Below are positions 53,890 through 64,000 of a stretch of DNA of 64,000 bases, piece by piece. Position 1 is the first letter of the stretch; every line of letters starts with the position of its first letter. Below the pieces are notes generated by a model. That model did not search any database, had not been told where the DNA came from, and saw only the letters and a list, made by a program, of their open reading frames with translations. The stretch is from the NCBI RefSeq assembly GCF_002105555.1, contig NZ_CP020612.1, forward strand, positions 2,875,513 through 2,939,512. Reading direction: 5' to 3'. The DNA comes from Paracoccus contaminans. GTDB lineage: Bacteria > Pseudomonadota > Alphaproteobacteria > Rhodobacterales > Rhodobacteraceae. Both the position numbers and the translations under genes were made by a program.

Positions 53890-55305
53890 ATGACACATCC
53901 CGCGCCCATCGCCTTTGACAACAGCTATGCCCGGCTGGGCCAGGGCTTTTTTGCGCCCCAGCCCCCCACCCCGGTCGGCGCCCCGCGGCTGATTGCCGCG
54001 AATGCGGCGCTGGCGCGGCGGCTGGGGATCGACCCCGGCTGGCTGGCCGGCCCCGAGGGCGCGGCGATGGCGGCGGGCAATGCCCTGCCGCCGGGCGCCC
54101 AGCCGATCGCGCAGGCCTATGCCGGCCACCAGTTCGGCGGGTTGTCGCCCCAGCTTGGCGACGGGCGTGCGGTGCTGCTGGGCGAGGTGGTGGCGCCCGA
54201 CGGCGCGCGCTTCGACATCCAGCTGAAAGGATCGGGGCCGACGCCGTTTTCGCGCCGGGGCGATGGCCGCGCCTGGCTTGGCCCGGTGATGCGCGAATAC
54301 CTGGTCAGCGAGTTCATGGCCGCGGCGGGCGTTCCCACCACCCGTGCGCTGGCCGCCGCCCTGACGGGCGAGCAGGTGCTGCGCGAAACCGCCCTGCCCG
54401 GCGCCGTCCTGACCCGTGTGGCCGCCAGCCATATCCGCGTCGGCACCTTCGAGTTCTTCGCCATCCGCGGCGACACCGAACGGCTGCGGCTGCTGGCCGA
54501 TCATGTGATCGCCCGCCATTACCCGGACGCGGATGGGCCGCTCGCGCTGCTGGAGGGGGTCGTGGCGCGGCAGGCGGCGACCATCGCGCGCTGGATGGCG
54601 CTGGGCTTTATCCACGGGGTGATGAACACTGACAACATGGCCGTATCGGGCGAGACGATCGACTATGGCCCCTGCGCCTTCATGGACGCCTATCACCCCG
54701 ACACGGTGTTTTCCTCGATCGACCGGGGCGGGCGCTATGCCTGGGCCGAACAGCCGCGGGTGGCCGTGTGGAACCTTGCGCAGCTCGCATCATGCCTGCT
54801 GCCGCTGATGGGCGATGAACAGCAGGCGGTGGCCGATGCGACGCGCGTCGTCCACGGCTTTCCGGCGCTGTATCAGGGCGAATGGCTGGCGCGCTTCGGG
54901 CAAAAGCTGGGGCTTGCCGCGACGCCTGCGGACAAGCCGCTGATCGACCGTCTGCTGGACCTGATGGCGGCGCAGGGGGCCGATTTCACCCGCGTGTTCC
55001 GCGGGCTGGTGAGGGGCGAGGCGGCGGCCGAGTTCGCCGAGCCTGCGCCCTTTCTTGACTGGCTGCGCGAGTGGCAGGCCCGCGGGCCGGATCTGGCGGT
55101 CGCCGCTGCCGCCAATCCGGCGCGCATCCCGCGCAGCCACCGCATCCAGCAGGCGATCGACGCCGGGGTGGGCGGCGATTTCGCCCCCTTCCACCGGCTG
55201 ATCGACGCGTTGTCGGCCCCCTTTGACGACCGGCCCGAATGGGCCGATCTGGCGCTGCCCCCGGCAGAGGAGGAGCGGGTCCGTGTGACCTATTGCGGCA
55301 CCTAG
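53890..55305 (+). CDS. selO: protein adenylyltransferase SelO (YdiU/UPF0061)
   Basis: Pseudokinase-fold enzyme that transfers AMP from ATP to protein hydroxyls, linked to redox stress. It has 471 residues. Landmarks are [39 protein letters not shown], the active-site [25 protein letters not shown] (part shown: NTDNM and DYGPCAF) and the C-terminal YCGT with the cysteine that replaces selenocysteine. Its TAG stop shares CTAG with the convergent permease gene. Confidence 0.95.
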   Translation: MTHPAPIAFDNSYARLGQGFFAPQPPTPVGAPRLIAANAALARRLGIDPGWLAGPEGAAMAAGNALPPGAQPIAQAYAGHQFGGLSPQLGDGRAVLLGEVVAPDGARFDIQLKGSGPTPFSRRGDGRAWLGPVMREYLVSEFMAAAGVPTTRALAAALTGEQVLRETALPGAVLTRVAASHIRVGTFEFFAIRGDTERLRLLADHVIARHYPDADGPLALLEGVVARQAATIARWMALGFIHGVMNTDNMAVSGETIDYGPCAFMDAYHPDTVFSSIDRGGRYAWAEQPRVAVWNLAQLASCLLPLMGDEQQAVADATRVVHGFPALYQGEWLARFGQKLGLAATPADKPLIDRLLDLMAAQGADFTRVFRGLVRGEAAAEFAEPAPFLDWLREWQARGPDLAVAAAANPARIPRSHRIQQAIDAGVGGDFAPFHRLIDALSAPFDDRPEWADLALPPAEEERVRVTYCGT

Positions 55306-56606
55306 CCGGCCGGGAAGAACACGAAGCGGATCACGAACAGCGCGGCGATGATCCAGGTCGCCGGATGCACCTGCCCCGCTCGGCCGCTGAGCAGCTTGAT
55401 CCCCGCATAGCTGACAAAGCCGAAGGCCAGACCGTTGGCGATGGAATAGGTGAAGGGCATGGCCAGCGCGGTCAGAACCGCGGGGGCAGCCTCTGTCACG
55501 TCCTTCCATTCGATCTCGGCCAGTTCGCGCAGCATCAGCGTGGCGACATAGATCAGCGCCGGCGCGGTCGCCTGCGCGGGGACCGATCCGGCCAGCGGCG
55601 CGAGGAATGTCGCCGCCAGGAACAGCACCGCGACGGTCAGCGCCGTCAGCCCGCTGCGCCCGCCCGCCTGCACGCCCGAGGCGCTTTCCACATAGGCGGT
55701 GGTCGAGGACGTGCCCAGCAGCGAACCCGCGACGATGGCGGTCGAATCGGCCATCAGGGCACGGCTGAGGCCGCCGTTGGTGTGGTCCTGCCCTTCGGGC
55801 AGCAGGCCGGCGCGCTTGGCGACGCCGATCAGCGTGCCGGTGGCGTCGAACACCTCGACCAGCACCATCACCAGCACCACATGGACGATGCCGGTTCCCA
55901 GCGCCCCCAGGATGTCCAGTTGCAGGAAGGTGGGCGCGATCGAGGGCGGCGGCGAGACGATCCCGCCAAAGGCGCTGAAGCCGGTCAGGATCGAGACGAC
56001 CGTGACCGCCAGGATCCCGATCAGGATGGCGCCGGGCACCCGCAGCGCATCCAGCGCCGCGATCAGCAGGAACCCCCCGATCGTCAGCAGCGGCCCGGTC
56101 TGGGTCAGATCGCCCAGGGTGACCAGCGTGGCGGGGCTTGCCACCACGATGCCCGCGTTATTGAACGCGATCAGCGCCAGGAACATCCCGATCCCGGCGG
56201 CGATGGCGCTGCGCATGGATTGGGGGATGCCCTCGATCAGCCAGCGGCGGATGCCGGTGGCCGACAGGATCAGGAACACCACGCCCGAGATGAACACCGC
56301 GCCCAGCGCCTGCTGCCATGTATAGCCCATCGCGCCCACGACGGTGAAGGCGAAAAAGGCGTTCAGCCCCATCCCCGGCGCCATCCCGATGGGCCAGTTC
56401 GCCCATAGCCCCATGATGGCCGATCCGACCGCCGCCGCAAGGCAGGTGGCCACGAAGACCGCGTCGCGGTCCATGCCGGTGGTGGACAGGATGTCCGGGT
56501 TGACGAAGATGATATAGGCCATCGTCAGAAAGGTGGTCAGTCCGGCCACCAGTTCGGTGCGCACGGACGTGCCCTTTGCGGACAGGCCGAAATGGTTCTC
56601 GAGCAT
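55302..56606 (-). CDS. NCS2-family purine permease (AzgA/PbuG-like)
   Basis: Proton-coupled importer, probably for adenine, guanine or hypoxanthine. It has 434 residues with about 12-14 membrane segments. Family motifs are [20 protein letters not shown], the [15 protein letters not shown] segment and [15 protein letters not shown] with [11 protein letters not shown] at 56606 is chosen over 56609 because GGGGAG then lies five bases upstream. It is divergent from the EEP-family gene. Confidence 0.93.
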   Translation of the reverse strand: MLENHFGLSAKGTSVRTELVAGLTTFLTMAYIIFVNPDILSTTGMDRDAVFVATCLAAAVGSAIMGLWANWPIGMAPGMGLNAFFAFTVVGAMGYTWQQALGAVFISGVVFLILSATGIRRWLIEGIPQSMRSAIAAGIGMFLALIAFNNAGIVVASPATLVTLGDLTQTGPLLTIGGFLLIAALDALRVPGAILIGILAVTVVSILTGFSAFGGIVSPPPSIAPTFLQLDILGALGTGIVHVVLVMVLVEVFDATGTLIGVAKRAGLLPEGQDHTNGGLSRALMADSTAIVAGSLLGTSSTTAYVESASGVQAGGRSGLTALTVAVLFLAATFLAPLAGSVPAQATAPALIYVATLMLRELAEIEWKDVTEAAPAVLTALAMPFTYSIANGLAFGFVSYAGIKLLSGRAGQVHPATWIIAALFVIRFVFFPAG

Positions 56607-56777
56607 CATTTCTCCCCATTGTATCAGGGCGGTCGAACACCGCCTGTTTTCAGCCCGGCAGCGCGCAGGGCGATGGGTCCGGGTCAGGCGGAAACCCTAG
56701 GCCCCGTCCCGCCCCAATGCGAGAGCAGACCGGCCGGCCATCTGGAACTCGGCCCCGCACCGTGGCAGCAAGCGCAC

Positions 56778-58810
<2,033 letters not shown>

Positions 58811-58823
58811 GCGGACCGATTGA

Positions 58824-58849
58824 GGCAGGGGCATGGCCTGCCCCCTGCC
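58824..58849 (+). terminator. possible terminator after eno
   Basis: GGCAGGGG and CCCCTGCC form an 8-bp stem with a 10-base loop, starting 13 bases after the eno stop. No T run follows, so termination efficiency is uncertain. Confidence 0.4.
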
Positions 58850-59006
58850 CGGCCCTCGCCGCCCTGCGGCCTGCGGCAAGGCGGCGCCGTTCTCCTGCGC
58901 GCGCCCTCCGGCGGCCATCACGGCCTTGGCGGGGCGCATCAAACTGGCGGTCGGGGCGAGGGCGCCCTATATTCACCCTGTCCCCGGCCTACAGGATGCT
59001 CCCGCC

Positions 59007-59423
59007 ATGTCGATGTCTGCCCCTGCCACCAGCCAGCTTGCCCCCCGCTCGGTGGGCGAGGCGATGAAGCGGGGCGCGATGCGCCGCTGTCCTGCCTGCG
59101 GAGAAGGCCCGATCTTTGCGGGCTATCTCAAGGTGCGCGATCATTGCCCCAATTGCGGCGAGGCGCTGCATCATCAGCGGGCCGATGACGGGCCTGCCTA
59201 TTTCACCATTCTTGTCGTCTCGCATCTGTCGGCCCCGCTGCTGCTGGCGATCTACATGCTCTACCGGCCGTCCTCGGCGGTGCTGATCGCCACCTTCCTG
59301 GGGGGGGCGGCGCTGCTGTCGCTGCTGCTGCTGCCGGTTTTCAAGGGGGCGTTCATCGGCTTGCAATGGGCCAAGCGGATGCATGGCTTCGGGGATGAAC
59401 CGGATCGTCCGGTCGAGCCATGA
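59007..59423 (+). CDS. DUF983 membrane protein
   Basis: A 138-residue protein with an N-terminal zinc-ribbon-like pair of CxxC motifs (CPACGEG near residue 28 and CPNCGEAL near 47) and two membrane helices (about 68-87 and 92-112). The family has no settled function. ATG at 59007 is used; 59013 is equally possible. Its end overlaps the Nudix gene by four bases. Confidence 0.87.
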   Translation: MSMSAPATSQLAPRSVGEAMKRGAMRRCPACGEGPIFAGYLKVRDHCPNCGEALHHQRADDGPAYFTILVVSHLSAPLLLAIYMLYRPSSAVLIATFLGGAALLSLLLLPVFKGAFIGLQWAKRMHGFGDEPDRPVEP

Positions 59424-60067
59424 GCGGGGCCCCGCCCAATTCCGCGCCGCCGATCCGCGATGCCGCCACTGTCGTCGTAATCGACCGTGACGGGCCGGAG
59501 GGCGCGGCCGTGCTGATGGGGCGGCGCGGCGCGAATGCGGCCTTCATGCCGTCGAAATACGTCTTTCCGGGCGGCGCGGTCGATGCAGAGGACGAAGGCA
59601 CCCCCTGCCCCGCGGCCCTCTCAGACCATTGCCGCCTGCGCCTTGAGGCCGAGCCGCGCTCGGCCGTCAGCCCCGATGCGCTGGTGCGGGCCGCGCTGCG
59701 CGAGCTGGCCGAGGAAACCGGGCTTGCCCTGTCGCCCGATGCGGGCAACCCCCTCGTGTTCGTCTTTCGCGCCATCACGCCGCCCGGACGAACGCGGCGT
59801 TTCGACGCGCGCTTTTTCCTGATCGAGGCCCGCAGGGCCAGCGGCGCGGCGCAGGATTTCACGGCCGCCTGCGACGAACTGAGCCATCTGCACTGGGTTC
59901 CGCTGGCCCGCGCGCGCGAACTCGACATGCCCTTCATCACCGAGATCGTTCTGGCCGAAGTCGCCGCCCTGATCGCCGCGGCATCGGGCGGGCCGCTGGT
60001 TACCCCCGCGCGCGTTCCCTTCTTTGACAACAGCGGCGACGAATCGCGCCTGGTTCACCTGCCCTGA
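59420..60067 (+). CDS. Nudix hydrolase
   Basis: A 215-residue Nudix-fold protein. The Nudix box is split: GGAVDAEDE (near residue 51) is separated by an insertion of some 35 residues from RELAEETGLAL (near 94), as in the CoA-diphosphatase-like NUDT19 branch. The substrate is not predictable. Its start overlaps the DUF983 stop (ATGA) and its 3' end overlaps the convergent ccmH by 13 bases. Confidence 0.9.
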   Translation: MSGAPPNSAPPIRDAATVVVIDRDGPEGAAVLMGRRGANAAFMPSKYVFPGGAVDAEDEGTPCPAALSDHCRLRLEAEPRSAVSPDALVRAALRELAEETGLALSPDAGNPLVFVFRAITPPGRTRRFDARFFLIEARRASGAAQDFTAACDELSHLHWVPLARARELDMPFITEIVLAEVAALIAAASGGPLVTPARVPFFDNSGDESRLVHLP

Positions 60068-60525
60068 TCGCGCATCAGCGCATCGAGGCGCGCGCGTTCG
60101 TCCTCGGACAGGGGCGTGGCTGCATCGGGCGGCCCCGCACGCCGGGCGCGCAGGTAAAGAAACGCCGCCAGCGCCGCGACAAGCGCCATGATCGGGGCGG
60201 CCCAATACAGGATCAGGTTCGCGCCCTGCGCCTTTGGCTGAAACAGGACATATTCGCCAAAGCGCGCGGTAACGGCATCGATTACCTGCGGATCGCTGTC
60301 GCCTGAAGCCAGCCTTTCGCGCACGAAAAGCCGCAGGTCGCGGCTGATCGGGGCGGTGGATTCGTCGATCGTCTCACCCTGGCAGACGGGGCAGCGCAGA
60401 ACCTGCCCGATCGCGCGGGCCCGCGCCTCGAGCGCCGGATCGGGCAGGATCTCGTCAGGCTGCACGGCCAAGGCCGCTTGGGCCGCAACCATCACCAGCG
60501 CGGCGATGAACAGCCGCCCCCTCAT
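60055..60525 (-). CDS. ccmH: cytochrome c maturation protein CcmH (CycL)
   Basis: Periplasmic membrane-anchored thiol protein that reduces apocytochrome c heme-binding cysteines. It has 156 residues: signal peptide (cleavage near ALAVQP), the active-site motif RCPVCQGETIDES near 44, a C-terminal membrane helix (about 103-125) and a short cytoplasmic tail. It overlaps the end of ccmF by four bases. Confidence 0.95.
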   Translation of the reverse strand: MRGRLFIAALVMVAAQAALAVQPDEILPDPALEARARAIGQVLRCPVCQGETIDESTAPISRDLRLFVRERLASGDSDPQVIDAVTARFGEYVLFQPKAQGANLILYWAAPIMALVAALAAFLYLRARRAGPPDAATPLSEDERARLDALMRDQGR

Positions 60526-62480
60526 TCGGCGGGCACCTGTGCCGCGGCCGCGCGGCGTGCCGGGGCGGCCACGCGCCAGCGCCGGTCGGTCAGGCTGACC
60601 AGCCCGCCCAGCGCCATCAGCAGCCAGCCCGCCCAGATCCAGCCGGCGAAGGGCTTGATATAGGTCCGCACGGTCCAGCCACCGTCCTGCTGGGCATCCC
60701 CGATCACCAGATAGATGTCCCTGAAGGGGCGAGACCGGATCGCCGCCTCTGTGGTCGGCATCGACTGCACGGGGTAGAAGCGCTTTTCCGGCTGCATCAC
60801 GGCAATGTCCCGGCCATCCCGCGCAAGACGCATGGTAGCCGTCATGGACAGGTAGTTCGGTCCCTGAACCTGCCGCACATCCTGCAGGGTGATGTCATAG
60901 CCGCCAACCTGGAAGGTCTCGCCCTTGCGGGCGATGCGGATATCCTCGACCGACCAGGCGGTCAGCAGGCTGATCCCGATAAAGCTGACGCCCAGCCCCG
61001 CATGGGCGATCACCCGCCCCCAATCGGCGCGGGGCAGCCGGCCAAGCCGCCCTGCATCGCGCCCCGCGCGCTGCCACAGGTCAACCGCCGCCCCCGCGAT
61101 CAGCCATGCGCCAAGGCCCGCCCCCGTCACCGCCAGCGCCGAATGCCCGGTCGACAGCGCATAGGCCAGCCCCGCCACCGCAACGGCCAGCAGCCCCGCC
61201 GGCGTCAGCGCCTGCACGGCCCGGCCGATCCTGCCCCGCTTCCACGGCAGGATCGCCCCGATGGGCAGGATGATCGCCAGTGCCACCATGAAGGGCGTGA
61301 ACGCCTTGTCGAAAAAAGGCGCCCCCACCGACAGCTTGCGGCCAAAGGCCATCTCGGCCACCAGCGGCCAGATCGTCCCGATGAACACGACAAAGGCCGC
61401 CACGGCCAGCAGCAGGTTGTTCAGCAGCAAGGCGCCCTCGCGCGAGAGGGGGGCAAAGACGCTGCGGGTGGTCATCGCCCCCGCGCGGGCCGCGAACAGC
61501 GTCAGCCCCCCGCCGAGGAACAGCGCCAGGATCGCCAGGATGAACATCCCCCGCGTGGGATCGCTGGCAAAGCTGTGGACCGAGGTGATGACGCCCGAGC
61601 GCACGATGAACGTGCCGGTCAGCGAAAAGCCGAATGCGACGATAGACAGCAGGATCGTCCAGCTTTTCAACGCCTCGCGCTTTTCCACGACGATGGCGGA
61701 ATGCAGCAGCGCCGTGGCCAGCAGCCAGGGCATGAAGCTGGCATTCTCGACCGGATCCCAGAACCAGAAGCCGCCCCAGCCCAGTTCGTAATAGGCCCAC
61801 CACGATCCCATCGCGATGCCGATGGTCAGGAACATCCAGGCGGCCAGCGTCCAGGGCCGCACCCAGCGCGCCCAGGCGGCGTCCACCCGCCCCTCGATCA
61901 GCGCAGCGACGGCAAAGCTGAAGGCCATCGAAAGCCCGACATAGCCCAGATAGAGGAACGGCGGATGAAAGGCGAGGCCGGGGTCCTGCAGCAGCGGGTT
62001 GAGGTCGCGCCCGTCGAAGGCGGGCGGGACCATGCGCGTGAAGGGGTTCGATGTGAACAGGATGAACGCCAGGAAGGCCGCCCCCACCGAGCCCTGCACC
62101 GCCAGCACCCGCGCCCGCAATGCAGGCGGCAGGTGTTCGCCAAAGCTGGCGGCGGCCGCGCCGAACAGCGACAGGATCAGAACCCACAGCAGCATCGAGC
62201 CTTCGTGGTTCCCCCAGACGCCGGTGATCTTGTAGAGCATCGGCTTCATCGAATGGCTGTTCTCATAGACCAGCGCGACCGAGAAATCCGAACCGATGAA
62301 CGCCGCCGTCAGGGCCGCAAAGGCGATGCCGATCAGGCCGAACTGCGCCAGCGCCGCCGGCCGGGCCGATTCCATCCAGGCAGGCCAGCCGCGGGCAGCC
62401 CCGATCATCGGGACAGTCATCTGGAACAGCGCCACCGCCAGCGACAGGATCAGCGCGAAATGGCCAAGTTCGGCGATCAT
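60522..62480 (-). CDS. ccmF: heme lyase subunit CcmF (CycK)
   Basis: Polytopic core of the heme-apocytochrome c ligase. It has 652 residues with about 15 membrane segments. The heme-handling WWD motif WGGFWFWDPVENASFMPWL is near residue 235. Conserved GVWGNHEGSMLLWVLIL and FHPPFLYLGYVG segments lie before it. The start MIAELGHFALIL at 62480 is family-typical; the only G-rich candidate ribosome site lies inside a hairpin just upstream. Part of ccmE-[endolysin-holin]-ccmF-ccmH. Confidence 0.96.
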   Translation of the reverse strand: MIAELGHFALILSLAVALFQMTVPMIGAARGWPAWMESARPAALAQFGLIGIAFAALTAAFIGSDFSVALVYENSHSMKPMLYKITGVWGNHEGSMLLWVLILSLFGAAAASFGEHLPPALRARVLAVQGSVGAAFLAFILFTSNPFTRMVPPAFDGRDLNPLLQDPGLAFHPPFLYLGYVGLSMAFSFAVAALIEGRVDAAWARWVRPWTLAAWMFLTIGIAMGSWWAYYELGWGGFWFWDPVENASFMPWLLATALLHSAIVVEKREALKSWTILLSIVAFGFSLTGTFIVRSGVITSVHSFASDPTRGMFILAILALFLGGGLTLFAARAGAMTTRSVFAPLSREGALLLNNLLLAVAAFVVFIGTIWPLVAEMAFGRKLSVGAPFFDKAFTPFMVALAIILPIGAILPWKRGRIGRAVQALTPAGLLAVAVAGLAYALSTGHSALAVTGAGLGAWLIAGAAVDLWQRAGRDAGRLGRLPRADWGRVIAHAGLGVSFIGISLLTAWSVEDIRIARKGETFQVGGYDITLQDVRQVQGPNYLSMTATMRLARDGRDIAVMQPEKRFYPVQSMPTTEAAIRSRPFRDIYLVIGDAQQDGGWTVRTYIKPFAGWIWAGWLLMALGGLVSLTDRRWRVAAPARRAAAAQVPAE

Positions 62481-62488
62481 GTGAAAAG

Positions 62489-62514
62489 GCCCCCGCACCC
62501 ATGGTACGGGGGGC
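62489..62514 (-). terminator. terminator-like hairpin between the holin gene and ccmF
   Basis: On the minus strand GCCCCC-C-GTACC and GGTGC-GGGGGC form an 11-bp stem (one bulged C, one wobble pair) with the loop ATG, followed by CTTTTC. It ends eight bases before the ccmF ATG. It could terminate holin transcripts or hide the G-rich ccmF ribosome site. Confidence 0.6.
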
Positions 62515-62577
62515 ACACTAGAGGCCGCGCGTCGCCGCGACCAGTCCTCGGTTGCGCGACCGCCTGTCACAGCACCG

Positions 62578-63240
62578 TCAGGTGGCATCCTTGCGCGTTG
62601 CAGCCCAGTCCCGCAGGGCGGGATTGTCGGCGAAATCATCGGCCGGACGGATCACGCCAGCCTCGGCGTCGGTCAGCTGCCGCTCGACCTCGGCCACCAC
62701 GGTTGCAGGGCCGGGTGCGCCGTCGGCAAGGATTGGGGCGTGCCAGTCCGCGGCGTCATCCTGGGGGATCACAGGGGCGCGCCAGTCTTCGCTGGCGCGG
62801 CCCACCACCTTGGCGCGCACCGTGGCACGGGGCCAGACGCGGCTGCGAAAGTAATGAGCCTCGCGCGCGCCGAAGTAGAAGCTGACGATCGCGCCCATCA
62901 GCCACCACAGCGGATCGGGCACCAGGGCCAGCCCCTCCATCCGGGCCGAAAACCCGACCGGCTCGACCATGGCATAGACGAACAGCCCGATCGTCCCCAA
63001 TGTCAGCAGCGGCCGCGGCAGGCGGTTCAGCCCGTTCACAACCGCATCGAACCAGTGGACCGACACGGCCGAGAATTCCGCCTGCTGTTCGGTGATGGCG
63101 CGGGCATAGGCTTCCTCGTCCAGTTCCATCCGGCGGGTGGCGCTTGGGGTCAGGATCTCGGCCATGCCGGTGGCGGCATTGCCGACGGCTGCCGCGGTCG
63201 CGCCCATGCCCATGCCCATGAGGCGGTCGATCATGCCCAT
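62578..63240 (-). CDS. GTA-type holin (three-TM holin family)
   Basis: A 220-residue protein resembling the holin family used for gene-transfer-agent release in Rhodobacterales. It has two clear hydrophobic segments (about 76-93 and 109-126) and a weaker N-terminal one (MGMGMGATAAAVG). The conserved part includes ITEQQAEFSAVSVHWFDAVVNGLNRLPRPLLT-like sequence (VHWFDAVVNGLNR). The C-terminal 70 residues are charged. It overlaps the endolysin gene by ten bases, with GGA seven bases before its ATG. Holins permeabilise the inner membrane so the endolysin reaches the wall. Confidence 0.87.
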   Translation of the reverse strand: MGMIDRLMGMGMGATAAAVGNAATGMAEILTPSATRRMELDEEAYARAITEQQAEFSAVSVHWFDAVVNGLNRLPRPLLTLGTIGLFVYAMVEPVGFSARMEGLALVPDPLWWLMGAIVSFYFGAREAHYFRSRVWPRATVRAKVVGRASEDWRAPVIPQDDAADWHAPILADGAPGPATVVAEVERQLTDAEAGVIRPADDFADNPALRDWAATRKDAT

Positions 63241-63842
63241 GAGGCGGTCCTTTCGCGGTGTTCGGCATCGGTCAGGCGATAGCGCGGGGCGATGAACTCC
63301 TCGGCGCGGGTAATCCAGCCGCCCTTGCCGCCGTCCTTGCGGCGGGCATATTTCCGGCTGGCCGGCCGGGCATCGGCAAGCGCATAGTAATAGTTGCGCC
63401 TGGCGATGCCGTAGGCGTCGGCAAGATGGGCCGGGGCGGCTGCGGCGGCGGCCCTGGCGGCGGCGATGGTCTGCGGGCCCACAACGCCGTCTTGTGCGCA
63501 GCGAAAGCCCATCCGCGTGACCAGCCTTTGCAGCAGGCGCACGGCATTGGCACCGGCATTGACCTGCATGTCGAACAGGCTGGGTTGCAGCGCATGGGGA
63601 AGGCGGTCCAGCCCCGGCCTGCGGAAGTAATGCTCGACATAGATGGCCGCCGCCCTGGCCGGCGACAAGGCACGCAGATCGGCGGCATCGACCCGACCGT
63701 CGCCGTTCAGATCGACGCCCAGCCGCCGCATCGTGGCCAGCGTGACACCATGCTTGGTCGCCCCGCCCGGATCGTCGGGGTCGTCGACATAGCCCCCCTC
63801 ACGCGCGACGATCTGCGCCGCGATCTGTTCAACCGTCTGCAT
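63231..63842 (-). CDS. GTA-type endolysin (holin-associated N-acetylmuramidase, GH108 family)
   Basis: Peptidoglycan hydrolase of 203 residues from MQTVEQIAAQIV at 63842 (AGGGGGG upstream). The GH108 active-site motif is REGGYVDDPDDPGG (residues 14-27, catalytic E15), followed by the ATKHGVT segment. Residues 44-55 (D-x-N-x-D-G-x-V-D-xx-D) fit an EF-hand/dockerin-type calcium loop. The FDMQVNAGANAVRLLQ and DGVVGPQTI segments belong to the family peptidoglycan-binding part. No signal peptide, so it needs the adjacent holin. A CtrA-type box lies about 45 bases upstream. Confidence 0.92.
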   Translation of the reverse strand: MQTVEQIAAQIVAREGGYVDDPDDPGGATKHGVTLATMRRLGVDLNGDGRVDAADLRALSPARAAAIYVEHYFRRPGLDRLPHALQPSLFDMQVNAGANAVRLLQRLVTRMGFRCAQDGVVGPQTIAAARAAAAAAPAHLADAYGIARRNYYYALADARPASRKYARRKDGGKGGWITRAEEFIAPRYRLTDAEHRERTASWA

Positions 63843-63861
63843 CCCCGGCCCCCCTTGATGA

Positions 63862-63910
63862 GGCCGCAAGGGTCGCGGCACGGGGTTAACGCGCTGTTAA
63901 CCTTGCGGCC
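63862..63910. repeat. 10-bp inverted repeat flanking the CtrA-type box
   Basis: GGCCGCAAGG (63862-63871) and CCTTGCGGCC (63901-63910) are perfectly complementary with 29 bases between them. The CtrA-type box lies in that interval and its own palindrome overlaps the right arm. It may be the ccmE terminator or an added protein-binding structure. Confidence 0.7.
63886..63900. promoter_or_regulatory. CtrA-type box upstream of the GTA lysis cassette
   Basis: TTAA-CGCGCTG-TTAA matches the full CtrA consensus TTAA-N7-TTAA and sits within the near-perfect palindrome GGTTAAC-GCGCT-GTTAACC (63884-63902). It lies 44-58 bases before the endolysin start and about 25 bases past the ccmE stop. CtrA control of GTA release is established in Rhodobacter; use of this site is inference. 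Confidence 0.75.
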
Positions 63911-63925
63911 GTTGCATGGGCAGGG

Positions 63926-64000
63926 TCACGAGTTCGGGGGCTGATAGACGCCCTGTTGCTTCATCGAATCGGCGACCTCTCGAGGCATGTAGTTTTCGTC
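63926..64000 (-). CDS. ccmE: cytochrome c maturation protein CcmE, C-terminal end only
   Basis: Twenty-four codons and a TGA are visible; the rest lies beyond the window. The start of this piece, DENYMPREVADSMK, matches the conserved DENYxPxEV segment that follows the heme-binding HxxxY region in CcmE heme chaperones. The tail is QGVYQPPNS. Its position upstream of ccmF and ccmH supports the call. Confidence 0.8.
   Translation of the reverse strand, partial: DENYMPREVADSMKQQGVYQPPNS

Overview
The window is about 64 kb of very GC-rich bacterial chromosome with densely packed genes and no tRNA, rRNA, insertion sequence or CRISPR array that I could see. Gene content points to an alphaproteobacterium of the Rhodobacter/Paracoccus group, most likely Paracoccus or a close relative. 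The reasons are: a gene-transfer-agent (GTA) type endolysin and holin pair set inside a cytochrome c maturation cluster, two full CtrA-type boxes (TTAA-N7-TTAA), an NDUFA12-type complex I accessory subunit, an F1-only atpHAGDC operon, a porphobilinogen synthase without zinc cysteines, and an H-type lectin gene behind the ATP synthase. The genus is inferred from remembered gene neighbourhoods and not tested.

Layout. 1-1.7 kb: end of pyrG and a small exported protein. 1.8-7.2 kb: a TRAP transporter (dctPQM) divergent from pxpABC (5-oxoprolinase), a likely uptake-and-use module for 5-oxoproline. 7.5-14.4 kb: mfd, a small membrane protein, hemB, an exported lytic transglycosylase and ssb. 14.5-25.3 kb: aroB/aroK, then a rightward series of two low-complexity envelope proteins, xerD, transketolase, an EamA transporter, an LpxL-type acyltransferase, accB and accC. 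25.7-30.6 kb: aat facing NDUFA12-mlaD-DUF2155; a FOXRED1-like oxidoreductase divergent from NDUFA12; cmk; a YqeY-like protein. 30.7-38.9 kb: carA, a CtrA box, a MshEN-glycosyltransferase fusion, an xseA with a very long repeat-bearing tail, purD and prs. 39-46 kb: a thiol isomerase and hydrolase pair, the H-type lectin and the F1 ATP synthase operon. 46-50 kb: a methyltransferase, gloB and clpA. 50.7-57.5 kb: modABC, an SMR exporter, selO, a purine permease and an EEP-family protein. 57.5-64 kb: eno, DUF983, a Nudix protein, ccmH, ccmF, GTA holin, GTA endolysin and the last codons of ccmE.

Most of the window is housekeeping. The signals that stand out are regulatory. A perfect CtrA-type palindrome, nested in a 10-bp inverted repeat, sits just upstream of the GTA lysis cassette, and a terminator-like hairpin separates that cassette from ccmF. 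A second perfect CtrA-type box precedes a membrane glycosyltransferase that carries an N-terminal MshEN-like (cyclic-di-GMP-binding type) domain. Together they suggest that one CtrA programme controls cell lysis for GTA release and a surface polysaccharide.

Two essential-type genes, ssb and clpA, are each out of frame by one missing base inside a poly-G run. That is most simply a homopolymer error in the sequence, but it deserves a direct check.
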